64,000 bases of DNA from Phlyctochytrium arcticum (lineage: Eukaryota; Chytridiomycota; Chytridiomycetes; Chytridiales; Chytridiaceae). The first letter of the stretch is position 1, and each line of letters opens with the position of its first letter. The stretch is taken from the NCBI GenBank assembly GCA_025602905.1, contig JAHLKI010000016.1, positions 654,571 through 718,570 of the forward strand, given 5' to 3'. The notes beneath the pieces were generated by a model, which did not search any database, was not told the origin of the DNA, and worked only from the letters and a program-made list of their open reading frames with translations. The position numbers were made by a program, and so were the translations under genes. This document shows, one piece after another, positions 23,240 to 33,218 of this stretch.

Positions 23240-25836
23240 GGTTGTTGTTGTGGTGTGAGTAGATGGTGATGAGATGCCCCGCGAAAATGTGTTGGGTTGA
23301 CGATGAAGATGAGCAGAGGGTTCGATAATTTTCGAGAAAATTCTGCGGATTCTTTGCAAGGATGGCTCAGACGCACACGACGACGCGTTGGGGGGTGGAT
23401 CTTGCTGCTGGTGAGCGTCAGACGATGGGTTACAGTGAGGATGAGAAATGATGAAGGATCTGTGGGTGTTGAAAGGTAATGCGTGTCCGTGTGTAAAGAC
23501 TTTTTTGGAACAAAAAAATTGAAAGTTGCTTGCGAAAACCAATAGAACGGAGGATTTTCAACAACAACGGTTCAAGTATGAAAGAGAATGCCGTTTCAAA
23601 AATCTCTCTCTTGGTCGGGTCTCGTAACTCTTTCGTTTTGTTGATTTTCGGCCTCACTGGGATCGCGTAAACAGATCGGAGGGTTGTGTGACTTTTTGGG
23701 GGCTAGACATTGAAGAGAAGTTGACGGGTGAAGGGGTAAAAATGAGCCCTTTTGGGTGCGGGTATGGAACGAGTTCAACAGCCTTACCTGACACTTTTTT
23801 TTGCTGATGGGGATGTGAATAGTTGCAACAGGTCGAAAGCGCAGGGACAAAAGTTCTTATATACTCGAGTGTAATAAACCCAGATCCACGGGGGATTGCC
23901 GTGCGTGGGGGATGAGTGTGTCTTTCAATGAATCATGCTGCTGTCACTGTCTGATTCTGGCGATTATGCCTTGAACAACGTAAAGTCCACGGAGCCAAAA
24001 GTACGGATGGAACAACGTAAAAGGGTGGGGTAGCGCCTCCGTGTATATGTTGTTCTATATTATGCTTTTGTTCCCTGTTCCCGGGAGTTCTATGATATAC
24101 TCCATCCCGAGACAAAAACTAAACTCCGCCAGTGTCCCGAGTGCGAAAGGCGAATATTCGCCGTACGGATATGGAGACGTATCCTCCGCTGGCAAAACGC
24201 ACGGCGATCCCCCGCACTCACTCACTCTGAAGAACTCAACTCACGCCAAACAGCGAGCGACCCCGACGAATCCAGCCAAAAAGCGAGAGCCGAGCCCCCC
24301 ACGGGTGATGTCACTCGCCGCACCCGGCTACTCGGCTCGGCTCGGATCGCCAAAAAAGGATCGCCGCCGCCCGGAACCGCGGTACGCTCTGTTTTGACGT
24401 CATGTTTCACGCCGCTCGCTCCGTCAATATAAACAAACGCTTTGTCTAGCCCCTTCCTTTTGTTTATTTTGATACAGTGTGTATACGTACTCGAGGTAAA
24501 CAAACGAAAAGGCTCCACGGGGGGTGCTCGACGCGTGAAATCTATCCACTGACTAACCAGTTCCCCGCACCAAAATCATCCAGAGAATCCCCGTTTCTGA
24601 TATCCAGCGCCTTATGTACGTACGGGCATGGCCGTCGAAATGCATGTCAGGCACATATGAGCACTCAAGCTCTCAAAGCGCGATAAATCTATATCCCGGT
24701 TTGGGAAGTCCTATAGTCTGATTGGGACGTTCAGCGACTCAAAATGGGATAGATGAGCATAACGCGGTGAGTGCTCGTTCGTATGGCCTATACTATCAGT
24801 GGCAGAGAGCCACTTTTCAAATTTCTGCTCTGCCAATCTCTGGGAGATACCGAAAGGCATCATGAAATCTTTGCTTCGCCATCTATACACACCATGGTTT
24901 CAGACGTACATTTAGACCACGTACTATACCAAATGAGAGACACAGGATGATTTGGTAGATGCAAGTGCTACTACCGCACTTCTTGGCACTAGCTCGTCGA
25001 GGGAAAAAAATTAACTGACAAAGCTGAGGAAACAGGATCTTAAATCAATACGGGGGTTCACACAACATGGTGCAAACAATACTCCGATCCCGAGCATACC
25101 ATGCGTTTTTAATAACAGACTTGATTGGTTTCAGGGATGTATAGGGATGAGTGAAGGGAGGTTGGGGTGAGGTTCGTCATGAAAGGTGCAAGTACGTTAC
25201 ACCCCAAACATGTAAAGGACATTAGGCCTTGAGGAACATAGCAACAGTGGTAAACAATCAGGAACAGACCCGAGCCCGGCACCCTATGGGTTTTCTTGGG
25301 GGTTCCTGAACATAAGAGTTGGTGTGTTGGGCTAAAAAAACATCCGAAGAAAATCTGACCAACGCCAATTGAAAATATTTTTTGCACGTGGGAAAGTTTC
25401 GGCGCGTCGACTGCAATCTGCTCACCCCGACATTTTTGGCATAACACAGTTTTGCTTGAGACGGACAGGCCGTGAACGGCATTCAGAGAGAATCGGGAAG
25501 AGGAAAATTGATTTGCATCATTTTGATTGCCTTTCTCATTTGCCACATGTTGGGACCTCACCAACAATCTGTGAGACTCGGAGACGTTAGATTTACACTA
25601 TTCAAGATCAGCAGCCGACGGTAGTTAGCTACCATACCATAGTAGAAAGATTAAACAACCGTTCATTTGGCTCTATATATATATACCACTTGCTGGACAC
25701 TACATAAATGCAAGACCTACTGGTTTCAACTCTTTCTGCTGGGAAAAAGAAAAAAAGTATACGTGCGCATAAGTACGCTTTTGAGAAATGTCAAATAATA
25801 TATCACACATTCCCCCCCCCCCCCCCCCGCCGATGT
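23240..25836. other. Intergenic region upstream of the Gypsy insertion
   Basis: About 2.6 kb. The first 600 bp is the leader and promoter of the 664-aa gene, and a possible donor (reading GTAAGG on the minus strand near 23787) could start a 5'-UTR intron. A TATATATATA run at 25675-25683 and a C run of about 17 at 25812-25828 lie close to the Gypsy element. No ORF in this stretch shows a recognisable domain. Confidence 0.5.
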
Positions 25837-25841
25837 ACCGG

Positions 25842-26077
25842 TGCAGCGGGCTCGTGGTTCGCTGCGCATTGTCCGCACCACTGCGCAAACAGCGCAGTGC
25901 CGTGCCACATCACACGTGTTGTTTTGTTTTTCTTTTTGTATATCCCATCCTGCACTGTACATTTTCAGACTCTTTACGCTTTCTCTTTACTCTGCGCTAA
26001 AGCAATACACAACCCGACTCACGCACCCTGGGAAGGTGCATTACCGTCCATACCACTTTTTACCCGAAAACGCTACA
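25842..26077 (+). repeat. 5' LTR of the Gypsy element
   Basis: 236 bp, TG...CA ends, matching the 3' LTR at 32601-32836 base for base as far as I can read. It contains an AT/T-rich TTTTGTTTTTCTTTTTGTATAT stretch that could serve as the promoter. Confidence 0.93.
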
Positions 26078-26091
26078 TGGTAGCACCACCC
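26078..26091 (+). promoter_or_regulatory. Primer-binding site, probably initiator-Met tRNA
   Basis: TGGTAGCACCACCC starts directly after the LTR. TGGTAGC is the complement of the GCUACCA 3' end typical of eukaryotic initiator tRNA-Met, the usual primer of Ty3-type elements. The remaining bases were not checked against this organism's tRNA. Confidence 0.7.
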
Positions 26092-26200
26092 CATCAGCAA
26101 TCCTACTAGCCTCAAACCGTCCGTTTACCCTTTCGACTCGACCTTTCGCTTCTACCTCTTTCGCTTCTTTTACTTCTTTCTACTCTTTGTTCCGTTCAAC

Positions 26201-27601
26201 ATGGGTTCTGGACAAAAGCAGGCTGTGGCGCGCAAGACCAAAAGCAAAGGCAAGCCGAGTGAAGAGGGCCCCGTCTCTAGTACTATAGAGAGCGGACCTC
26301 CTCTCCTGGGTGAAGACCAAACTGAGGCTGGAGAGATCGGCCAGCATTCTGAGACATCCTCCATTGCTGGAGAAAGAGATGCTCAGGAGACTGGTTCGAC
26401 CAGCACAGACAACCATGCGGGAGGCGTCGTACCCATGATGGTCGACGAAGAGCCCCCGAGAGACGTGGTTAGGCCCTCTGAGGGACCTACGGGGATGACT
26501 GGTGTTTCCCTCTCGGGTAATGCCACCCCCGCGGCGTCCGCTCTTGGAGGAGCCATCGCTGACGTCGCGGACAAGCAACAGCTTACGGCAATTCTCACAT
26601 CCTTGACGGAGGAGATTGCTTCGCTCAAAGCTGACGTGGCCGCTCGCGATGGCAATGGCCAACAAGGAAACTTGTTTGATTCAATGCAAAACAAGTCACT
26701 CCAGCGCAAAGCTGAAAATGCCATGTTCTCGGGAGAGGGTAGTGACGTTGCGTCACACAAGAAGATCCGTGACTTCTTGGATAAGCATTATGTTTTCCTT
26801 GACCATTCTCCCGCCAACGAGGACCAGCGCGCGGGGCGATCGTTCGTGGATTACATGGAACGCGCCCTTGAGGGAACAGCCAAGGACTGGTTTTCCTCCA
26901 TGACCCTGGCCGAGAGACCCGCAAACCGGGAGGAGTTTGAAGCGAAGCTCAGGGAGCGCTTCGAGCCACGAAACCCGCGGGACGCCATTTTGGCCAGGCT
27001 CCGTCAGCTCACGTGCCGAAATTACTCGGCCTATATCTCCGCCTTCAACAGGATCACTGGCGAATTGAGAACCACCAGCACCGCCCGTAGCCCCATTGAC
27101 GAAGATCAGATGCGACGCTACTTTCGTGACGGACTGGAACGGGGAGGGGAATTTTGGAGTCGCCTGATGCAGGCTGTTTTCGGAATGCATCCCGACGCCA
27201 ACCTCACCCAGATCCAAACGGCTACCACCCAAACCCTCCAAGCGTGGGGATGCGACAATGACGGGGTCTATGTCCCTGTCGCGGGTGGAACCGGAAAAGG
27301 CAAGGGTCCCGCCTCCGTGCCGGCTGCCAATAATGGCCCGGCGAAGAACGGTGGTGGAAAGAGTCCCAAAGCCAACGTCTCTGCGGCAAATGGCAAAACC
27401 CACAACCATGGTAAGCCCTATGCTTACCAAGGGCGTGGAGCCAACGCTGGAGCCAGCGGATCCGGGTCAAGTTCATCTCCCGGACTTCGCAAAAACAACC
27501 AGCAGGCCGAGTCAGACCGCATCTGGTGCTACTGCTGCGGTAGTGGCGACCATTGGTCTGCCAGATGTCCCAATGCCAAACGCCGCGATCCAAAAAACTA
27601 G
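26201..27601 (+). CDS. gag: Gag of the Gypsy element
   Basis: 466-aa capsid/nucleocapsid protein that forms the virus-like particle and packages element RNA. The N-terminal 110 residues are low-complexity. A retrotransposon gag domain follows (about residues 170-350), with FVDYMERALEGTAKDWF, LRERFEPRNPRDAILARLRQL and a YFRDGLERGGEFW segment. The C-terminal region is Gly/Asn/Lys-rich and ends in one CCHC zinc knuckle (CYCCGSGDHWSARC) close to the stop. The stop codon TAG lies immediately after an A AAA AAC heptamer, so part of the product is expected to be extended into pol. Confidence 0.93.
   Translation: MGSGQKQAVARKTKSKGKPSEEGPVSSTIESGPPLLGEDQTEAGEIGQHSETSSIAGERDAQETGSTSTDNHAGGVVPMMVDEEPPRDVVRPSEGPTGMTGVSLSGNATPAASALGGAIADVADKQQLTAILTSLTEEIASLKADVAARDGNGQQGNLFDSMQNKSLQRKAENAMFSGEGSDVASHKKIRDFLDKHYVFLDHSPANEDQRAGRSFVDYMERALEGTAKDWFSSMTLAERPANREEFEAKLRERFEPRNPRDAILARLRQLTCRNYSAYISAFNRITGELRTTSTARSPIDEDQMRRYFRDGLERGGEFWSRLMQAVFGMHPDANLTQIQTATTQTLQAWGCDNDGVYVPVAGGTGKGKGPASVPAANNGPAKNGGGKSPKANVSAANGKTHNHGKPYAYQGRGANAGASGSGSSSSPGLRKNNQQAESDRIWCYCCGSGDHWSARCPNAKRRDPKN
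27592..27598 (+). promoter_or_regulatory. Programmed -1 frameshift site A AAA AAC
   Basis: In the gag frame the codons are CCA AAA AAC TAG, so the heptamer fits the X XXY YYZ rule exactly and abuts the gag stop. Slipping back one base joins gag to the pol frame (AAA AAA CTA GAT). I did not identify a downstream pseudoknot or stem by eye. Confidence 0.8.
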
Positions 27602-30600
27602 ATCCGGCAAGCAATAACGACACAGGTCGTTTGCCGCAGGATGGTTCGGTCAGATTAGATAATCCTTTTGTTTTTAATAACTTTTCTAATTCAAATACAA
27701 CCGTATCCATCAATACTGTGTCCACTTTTACATTTACCGAAGAAGTTCAGTCCTCGAGTCCACAATCACAAGCTACGCAACGAGGAGATACACGATCGGA
27801 GGTCAAGGAATCATCAAAACCGATGCAGCCGTCTGGCGTTGTTCGGGTTGCACCGATTGGAGGTTCCTTGGATGAAGATCGTTATGCTCCACGCCGTGTT
27901 GCTTGTGGACCTGAACCGGTAATTGCTCAAAATGCCTTTGTCGTTCATGCGAAGTTGAATGGCAAGATGGCCCGTATTCTTGTCGACACCGGGTGCGATA
28001 CCCTGATGATCAACGACAAGTGGGTCAGGCAACATAAGTTCCCAACCTATCAACCCAGCTCTACTATCGAAGTAGAATGGGGAGACGACGGAGAAACCTT
28101 CAAGTCGAATCGAATGATGCTAGGAGCCCTGGACCTCTACTGCGATCACAACAAATGTTCCTTCGGTGAGCTACCGTTCATTGTTGCGCCATTACGCGTA
28201 GATGCCATTGTGGGACTACCTTTCATTCTCGGCCTTGAAGGACTCCAGATTGACAAGGTTGATGAACGTCCTCGCATGTCTTTCATGTTTGAAGGCGTTC
28301 GTCGCCTATGCGAAGCAAGACCGGTTTCACGAAAACGTGAGCAACAACCATCCTGCAATGCTGCCCACTTACGTGCGTTTGACTGCAATCTCGACTCGCC
28401 TCGCCTTCAATCACCTCTCGCCTCGGTCAAGGACGTCAAGACCCACCTCAAGGCTGAAAAATTTCTCCGAGCGATGCGAAAGAAGGAGTTCACATCAGTT
28501 TTTGCAGTCAATGTCAACGTACTCCAGTGGATAGATGGCAACGGACATATCCGCGAGGCACCGGCCTCCGCGCGAGTTACCGCGGCTGCAAGTACAAGTA
28601 GTACCGACAGCGCGGCCAATGGACAAAAAGCTCCGGACGAAGATCCGCTAGCGTCCATTCCGGAAGACAATCCGTTACTGCCAATCTTACGAAAGTTCAA
28701 GAAGACAGTTTTCACAGAGCTACGCACGTTACCACCTTCTCGGGGCGAAGACGACTTCAAAATTGAAATCGACGGCGTAGAAAGACCTCTGTCGGTGCCC
28801 TTGCGTGCAATGGGCCCGAAGGAACTGGAAGAACTTCAACGGCAAATTACAACGTTGCTTGCCAAAGGGTGGATTCGACACTCGTCCAGCCCGTGGGGTG
28901 CAGCAGTTCTCTTTGCGCCAAAGAAAGACGGCACTCTTCGTTGTTGTATCGACTACCGAGGGTTGAATAAACAAACGAAAAAAGACCGAACACCTTTGCC
29001 GCATCTTGGAGAATTGCGACACCGCACCGTTGGCAAGAAATACTTCTCCTCTCTTGACATTAAGGAGGCCTATCACTGCGTTCGGATTCGCGAAGGTGAT
29101 ATCCAGAAGACGGCTTTCAAGACGCGTTTTGGACATTTCGAGTATGTTGTCATGCCATTTGGGTTGACTAATGCACCCGCAACGTTCCAACGCATCATGA
29201 ACAAAGTCTTCGGGAACATGTACGACGACTATGTTATCTCGTACCTTGACGATATCCTCGTTTTTTCAGATACGCTTGAAGAACATCAAAAGCACGTCGA
29301 AACTGTTTTGGCAACTCTTGAATCAAGCGCTCTGTACGTCAAACCATCCAAATGCTCGTGGGCAGTACAGGAGGTTGAATTTTGCGGTCATATGTTGGGA
29401 ACATCCGGTGTGCGAATCTCGGACAGCAAAGTTGCTGCCGTGAACAATTTCGCCACTCCCAAGAACTTCAAAGATATTCAATCCTTCCTCGGTTTGACGA
29501 ATTACTTGTCATCTTACATTGACGAGTACGCAAGGATCGCGCATCCCCTATCGGAGCTACAGTCTGGCAATAACCCGTGGAAATGGGGCGATGCGGAGAT
29601 ATCAGCGTTTAAAACACTGAAAGAAAAAATCTCAACGGCTCCTGTTTTGACGCCGTACGATCCTGCCAAAGAAGTCTATGTGTTTTCGGACGCATCCGGC
29701 TTCGCCATCGGTGGATGGCTTGCTCAGCCAGTTGACGCAGACGACCCCATGCCCTCTCCGTTACCTACGACGGTACATGGATTCAAAAACCTGCCCAAAC
29801 TGCGACCGGTCTTGTATTTTTCCCGAAAATTACAAGATGCGGAGACACGGTACCCGGTCCACGAACAGGAACTCCTCGCCCTCGTCAAAACGTTGAAAGC
29901 CAACCGACAGTTCCTTTTGGGACGCCATTTCCGCGCGTTCGTCGATCACAAATCTCTGATCTATTTACAGGATCAGCAGCATTTGAGTCGACGACAAGCG
30001 AATTGGGTCGAGTTCCTTCAACAATTTGACTTTGACATTGAGTATCTCCCTGGCGAATGGAACACGGTGGCCGATGTCCTGAGCCGAAACCCCTATTATG
30101 CCCCGCGATGTGCTGATTGCGCCCAGCGTGTTACGATCAACGCCATCGCCGTGCATTCCGCCAGCACTCCGAGCGACAAGTCTAATCTTGTTGTGTCGGT
30201 CAACGCTGCGCGTGCCAAGAAACGTGCCAAGAAGCAACTTGCACAGGCAACACAACAACTCGAGCTCCCCGTTGACCTGACGGTTTGGGCCGAATTGTTG
30301 CTTACAGACGACTTCGCTCTTCAAATGCAAAAGACACTTGAAGACAAGGCATCGGCGCCGCACACCTTGACGGTCCCTGAACGGCGTTATTCCGTGGAAG
30401 TCCTTCCGGAGAAAAGCAAAAACGGTGAAACCCTCACCTTGCTCCGTTACGAAGATCGCCTGTATGTACCCGATGCCCTCCGAAGTGCATTGCTCGCGCA
30501 ATATCACGATACGTTGGTTACGGGTGGCCACACTGGTAAACATTCGACATATGGTCGTCTGCTGCAAGAATACCATTGGCCGACTATGGAACGCGACGTT

Positions 30601-31917
30601 GCAGCTTATGTTCGCACATGTGCAACTTGTCAACGCTTCCGAAGTCCCGCACGAGGTGTCGGACTATTACGCTCGCTCCCAGTGCCTGATAAGCGCTGGC
30701 ACACCATCGGCATGGATCTAGTCTCACTACCTAGGACGGAATCGTGGGGGGGGAAACCTAGCCATAACGGCGACTACTACGATGCCGCCCTGGTCATAGT
30801 CGACTATCTGTCAGGACGTGTGTACCTCATCCCTTGCAACATGGAGGTTTCGAGTCAAGAGCTTGCGTATCTCTTCACCCAGCACTTCTTCAAGAACGAA
30901 GGTGCTCCCAAGGTCATTGTCAGCGATCGCGACAGCCGCATCTTAGCCGAATTTTGGCAATCTTTTACCGCTGCTCTCGGTATCAAGTTAGAGGTGGCGA
31001 CCGCTCGACATCAGCAGACAGACGGCAAATGCGAACGCAAAATCAAGTCTGTCAAAAACGTGCTGAAGGCCTACATAGACGGCGATGGCAAGAACTGGGT
31101 TGATATCCTACCCTTGGTTGAGTTTCACCACAACTCAACACCATCAAATACCGGCTATGCCCCGTTCATGATCGACAAAGGCCGCCTCCCACAGGTCAAT
31201 GGTGGACACCATACCAGGGAAGGTCTGCAGGAGATATCACAGCCAACAAATCGGCAAGTAGCCAAGTTTGTTGATACTCTCCATGAGATCGAACGGGTGG
31301 TACAACAACGGTTACGCGATGCACAAGATGTGCAAGCAAGGAACCATGACAAGGGTCGGCGGACGCTCATCTTCGAGAAGGGCGATTCAGTTTTACTCAA
31401 ACGCAAAGGGATCCACATTCCAGCTTTGGGTAAGCTTCCGGAGAAACTTCGCCAGGATTGGCTTGGTCCATTCAAGGTCAAAGGAACCGGACCGCACCCT
31501 GATACCTACACGCTGGAACTACCTCATCCAATGCGTATGGTACATCCGACATTTCATGTCGACATTCTGAAGCCGTGGCACAAACCTGGCTCTATTACCC
31601 ATCGTGCCACGAAGGATGCGCCGGAGCCTGTGCTGGTCAACAGCGAGGAACTTTGGCTCATCGACCGTATTCTGGACGAGCGGATCCGTCACAAGAAGCG
31701 GAAATACTTGGTTCAATGGGAAGGCTTCGGGCCAGAGGACTCAACTTGGGAACCGCGGGAACACCTTGAGCAAACCGACGCGCTGAAAGCATGGGAACTA
31801 GCACGCCCCTCAGCACCCAAGAGTTCAAAGCGAAAGAAAGCCCAAAACGAAGCATCGGCAACTGACATTTCGTCTACAGCCGAGCCCCCATCGAAACGTT
31901 CACAACGCAAACGCTAG
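27598..31917 (+). CDS. pol: Pol of the Gypsy element (PR-RT-RH-IN-chromodomain)
   Basis: Polyprotein read in the -1 frame relative to gag; the first ATG in this frame is at 27553, inside gag. The aspartic protease carries the DTG triad (ARILVDTGCDTLM, near 27984). The RT has WGAAVLFAPKKDGTLR, MPFGLTNAPATFQ and YLDD (29242-29253). RNase H shows FSDASGFAIGGWLAQ and the VDHKSL motif. Integrase has an HHCC zinc-binding region (TGGHTGKHSTYGRLL through CATCQR, about 30520-30640) and the catalytic core with MDLVSLP, VIVSDRDSRI and the final Glu in HQQTDGKCERKIKS. The C-terminus carries a chromodomain (about 31650-31790) including KKRKYLVQWEGFGPEDSTW, which classifies the element as a chromovirus. 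All catalytic residues I can check are present and the frame is unbroken. Confidence 0.95.
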   Translation, partial: LDPASNNDTGRLPQDGSVRLDNPFVFNNFSNSNTTVSINTVSTFTFTEEVQSSSPQSQATQRGDTRSEVKESSKPMQPSGVVRVAPIGGSLDEDRYAPRRVACGPEPVIAQNAFVVHAKLNGKMARILVDTGCDTLMINDKWVRQHKFPTYQPSSTIEVEWGDDGETFKSNRMMLGALDLYCDHNKCSFGELPFIVAPLRVDAIVGLPFILGLEGLQIDKVDERPRMSFMFEGVRRLCEARPVSRKREQQPSCNAAHLRAFDCNLDSPRLQSPLASVKDVKTHLKAEKFLRAMRKKEFTSVFAVNVNVLQWIDGNGHIREAPASARVTAAASTSSTDSAANGQKAPDEDPLASIPEDNPLLPILRKFKKTVFTELRTLPPSRGEDDFKIEIDGVERPLSVPLRAMGPKELEELQRQITTLLAKGWIRHSSSPWGAAVLFAPKKDGTLRCCIDYRGLNKQTKKDRTPLPHLGELRHRTVGKKYFSSLDIKEAYHCVRIREGDIQKTAFKTRFGHFEYVVMPFGLTNAPATFQRIMNKVFGNMYDDYVISYLDDILVFSDTLEEHQKHVETVLATLESSALYVKPSKCSWAVQEVEFCGHMLGTSGVRISDSKVAAVNNFATPKNFKDIQSFLGLTNYLSSYIDEYARIAHPLSELQSGNNPWKWGDAEISAFKTLKEKISTAPVLTPYDPAKEVYVFSDASGFAIGGWLAQPVDADDPMPSPLPTTVHGFKNLPKLRPVLYFSRKLQDAETRYPVHEQELLALVKTLKANRQFLLGRHFRAFVDHKSLIYLQDQQHLSRRQANWVEFLQQFDFDIEYLPGEWNTVADVLSRNPYYAPRCADCAQRVTINAIAVHSASTPSDKSNLVVSVNAARAKKRAKKQLAQATQQLELPVDLTVWAELLLTDDFALQMQKTLEDKASAPHTLTVPERRYSVEVLPEKSKNGETLTLLRYEDRLYVPDALRSALLAQYHDTLVTGGHTGKHSTYGRLLQEYHWPTMERDVAAYVRTCATCQRFRSPARGVGLLRSLPVPDKRWHTIGMDLVSLPRTESWGGKPSHNGDYYDAALVIVDYLSGRVYLIPCNMEVSSQELAYLFTQHFFKNEGAPKVIVSDRDSRILAEFWQSFTAALGIKLEVATARHQQTDGKCERKIKSVKNVLKAYIDGDGKNWVDILPLVEFHHNSTPSNTGYAPFMIDKGRLPQVNGGHHTREGLQEISQPTNRQVAKFVDTLHEIERVVQQRLRDAQDVQARNHDKGRRTLIFEKGDSVLLKRKGIHIPALGKLPEKLRQDWLGPFKVKGTGPHPDTYTLELPHPMRMVHPTFHVDILKPWHKPGSITHRATKDAPEPVLVNSEELWLIDRILDERIRHKKRKYLVQWEGFGPEDSTWEPREHLEQTDALKAWELARPSAPKSSKRKKAQNEASATDISSTAEPPSKRSQRKR

Positions 31918-32600
31918 TGACGTCAAGGAAGATGTGTTTCATATTCAAAGTATCACATTCTCAATGAGAGAATACCGCATGACTGCTATCAAAGCAACGA
32001 GTGTCCTCTTGCAACACTTCACGTCATTCATTACTATTCGGGACCTCCCATCCCATATCTTGATACTACCTACGCGCGCGCACCATCTCAACACTTTGAG
32101 ACCCACATCCAAGGTTGCTCCTTGCTGACGACGCGTCTCGCACGTCAGAACTCCGGTAGGCCTGATCAGCCTGAGCTGAGTTGATGCATCATCTATGCAT
32201 AGGTGATGAGAGGCCGGGGAAACATTTATCTCCGTCATTACGCGTAATTTCCTTCAACGCAAGGAAACACATCCTTACCTTCGTACCTGTGCGAACATGC
32301 GCACACGGTTGTTGCACAATCTGCAACGAGAGTCTCGGGGAAGCTGCAAGTAGCAGCTATTCATGCCTGTGACAACAGTGAAATTGACTTGGAGGTGATC
32401 CAACACAATTCAGGTGACCAAACGTCTGGCGTTGTTCGGTTTGTTCACTTGCACCGCTGGCTTCTATACACGTCTGGCGTGTTCGGTGTATAGTTGCCCG
32501 GTGAGGTTGTGCTGGTGACCTGATACTTCAATCTTTCTGCTGACACACGAACCCTGATCTGAAGCCTCGCTCCTCTTTCCAGCATCGAGTCTGAGGGGGG
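31918..32600 (+). other. Noncoding 3' region of the Gypsy element with polypurine tract
   Basis: About 680 bp between the pol stop and the 3' LTR with no convincing ORF. It ends in GAGGGGGG (32593-32600), directly next to the LTR, which fits a polypurine tract for plus-strand priming. Confidence 0.75.
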
Positions 32601-32836
32601 TGCAGCGGGCTCGTGGTTCGCTGCGCATTGTCCGCACCACTGCGCAAACAGCGCAGTGCCGTGCCACATCACACGTGTTGTTTTGTTTTTCTTTTTGTAT
32701 ATCCCATCCTGCACTGTACATTTTCAGACTCTTTACGCTTTCTCTTTACTCTGCGCTAAAGCAATACACAACCCGACTCACGCACCCTGGGAAGGTGCAT
32801 TACCGTCCATACCACTTTTTACCCGAAAACGCTACA
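32601..32836 (+). repeat. 3' LTR of the Gypsy element
   Basis: 236 bp, matching the 5' LTR. It is followed directly by ACCGG, the second copy of the target-site duplication. Confidence 0.93.
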
Positions 32837-32871
32837 ACCGGTATATAACACACACTCCACAAAACTGGCTG

Positions 32872-33093
32872 TGAGTAAAAAAACTCGGATCTCCTCGTTC
32901 CGGGAGCACCTCAAGGCTCCCAATATATACAGGAAACATAGGTCTATGTGATACATGATGAAAGACATAAAGCACAGCAATGATGTAGGAATGCTGTGCG
33001 AACGGCCAAGGGTAACCATGTGGTGGTATCCGTGGTGCTCAGGAATGACACCTGTCAGTGGCAGACGCGACACTATCATAACCATTCTTGTCA
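32872..33093 (-). repeat. 3' LTR of the Copia element
   Basis: 222 bp, reading TGAGTAAAA...TTCTTGTCA on the plus strand. Next to it at 33094-33103 the minus-strand reading AAGGGGGAG is a polypurine tract. Confidence 0.92.
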
Positions 33094-33218
33094 CTCCCCC
33101 TTGTCGCTAATGCCGATTGCAATAGCGCTTCTCAGGTAGCTCATTAAAAACCTGCCTGCAAAACCCAATGGGAAAAAGCTAGGACCAGGGGAAAAAGAGT
33201 GTACCGAGGAAAAAGTGT

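Larger units (their letters stand above)
25842..32836 (+). mobile_element. Complete Ty3/Gypsy chromovirus LTR retrotransposon
   Basis: 6,995 bp bounded by two 236-bp LTRs that begin TGCAGCGGG and end CGCTACA (TG...CA). The same five bases, ACCGG, flank the element at 25837-25841 and 32837-32841 as a target-site duplication. The order is LTR, primer-binding site, gag, pol (protease, RT, RNase H, integrase, chromodomain), about 680 bp of noncoding DNA, polypurine tract, LTR. I read the two LTRs as identical and both ORFs as intact, so the insertion is probably recent and possibly active. Confidence 0.95.

Noticed and set aside
23240..23542. N-terminal extension of the 664-aa protein (start at 23542)
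   Set aside because: The extension looks like a translated 5' leader. The ATG at 23239 has a better context and starts the Ser/Thr/Gln-rich sequence typical of the rest.
25812..26109. Small ORFs overlapping the 5' LTR and again the 3' LTR
   Set aside because: The same frames occur in both LTR copies because the LTRs match. They are not genes.
32581..32660. tRNA-like GGTTCG motif near the LTR start
   Set aside because: No matching A-box or cloverleaf arms around it, and it is duplicated in both LTRs.
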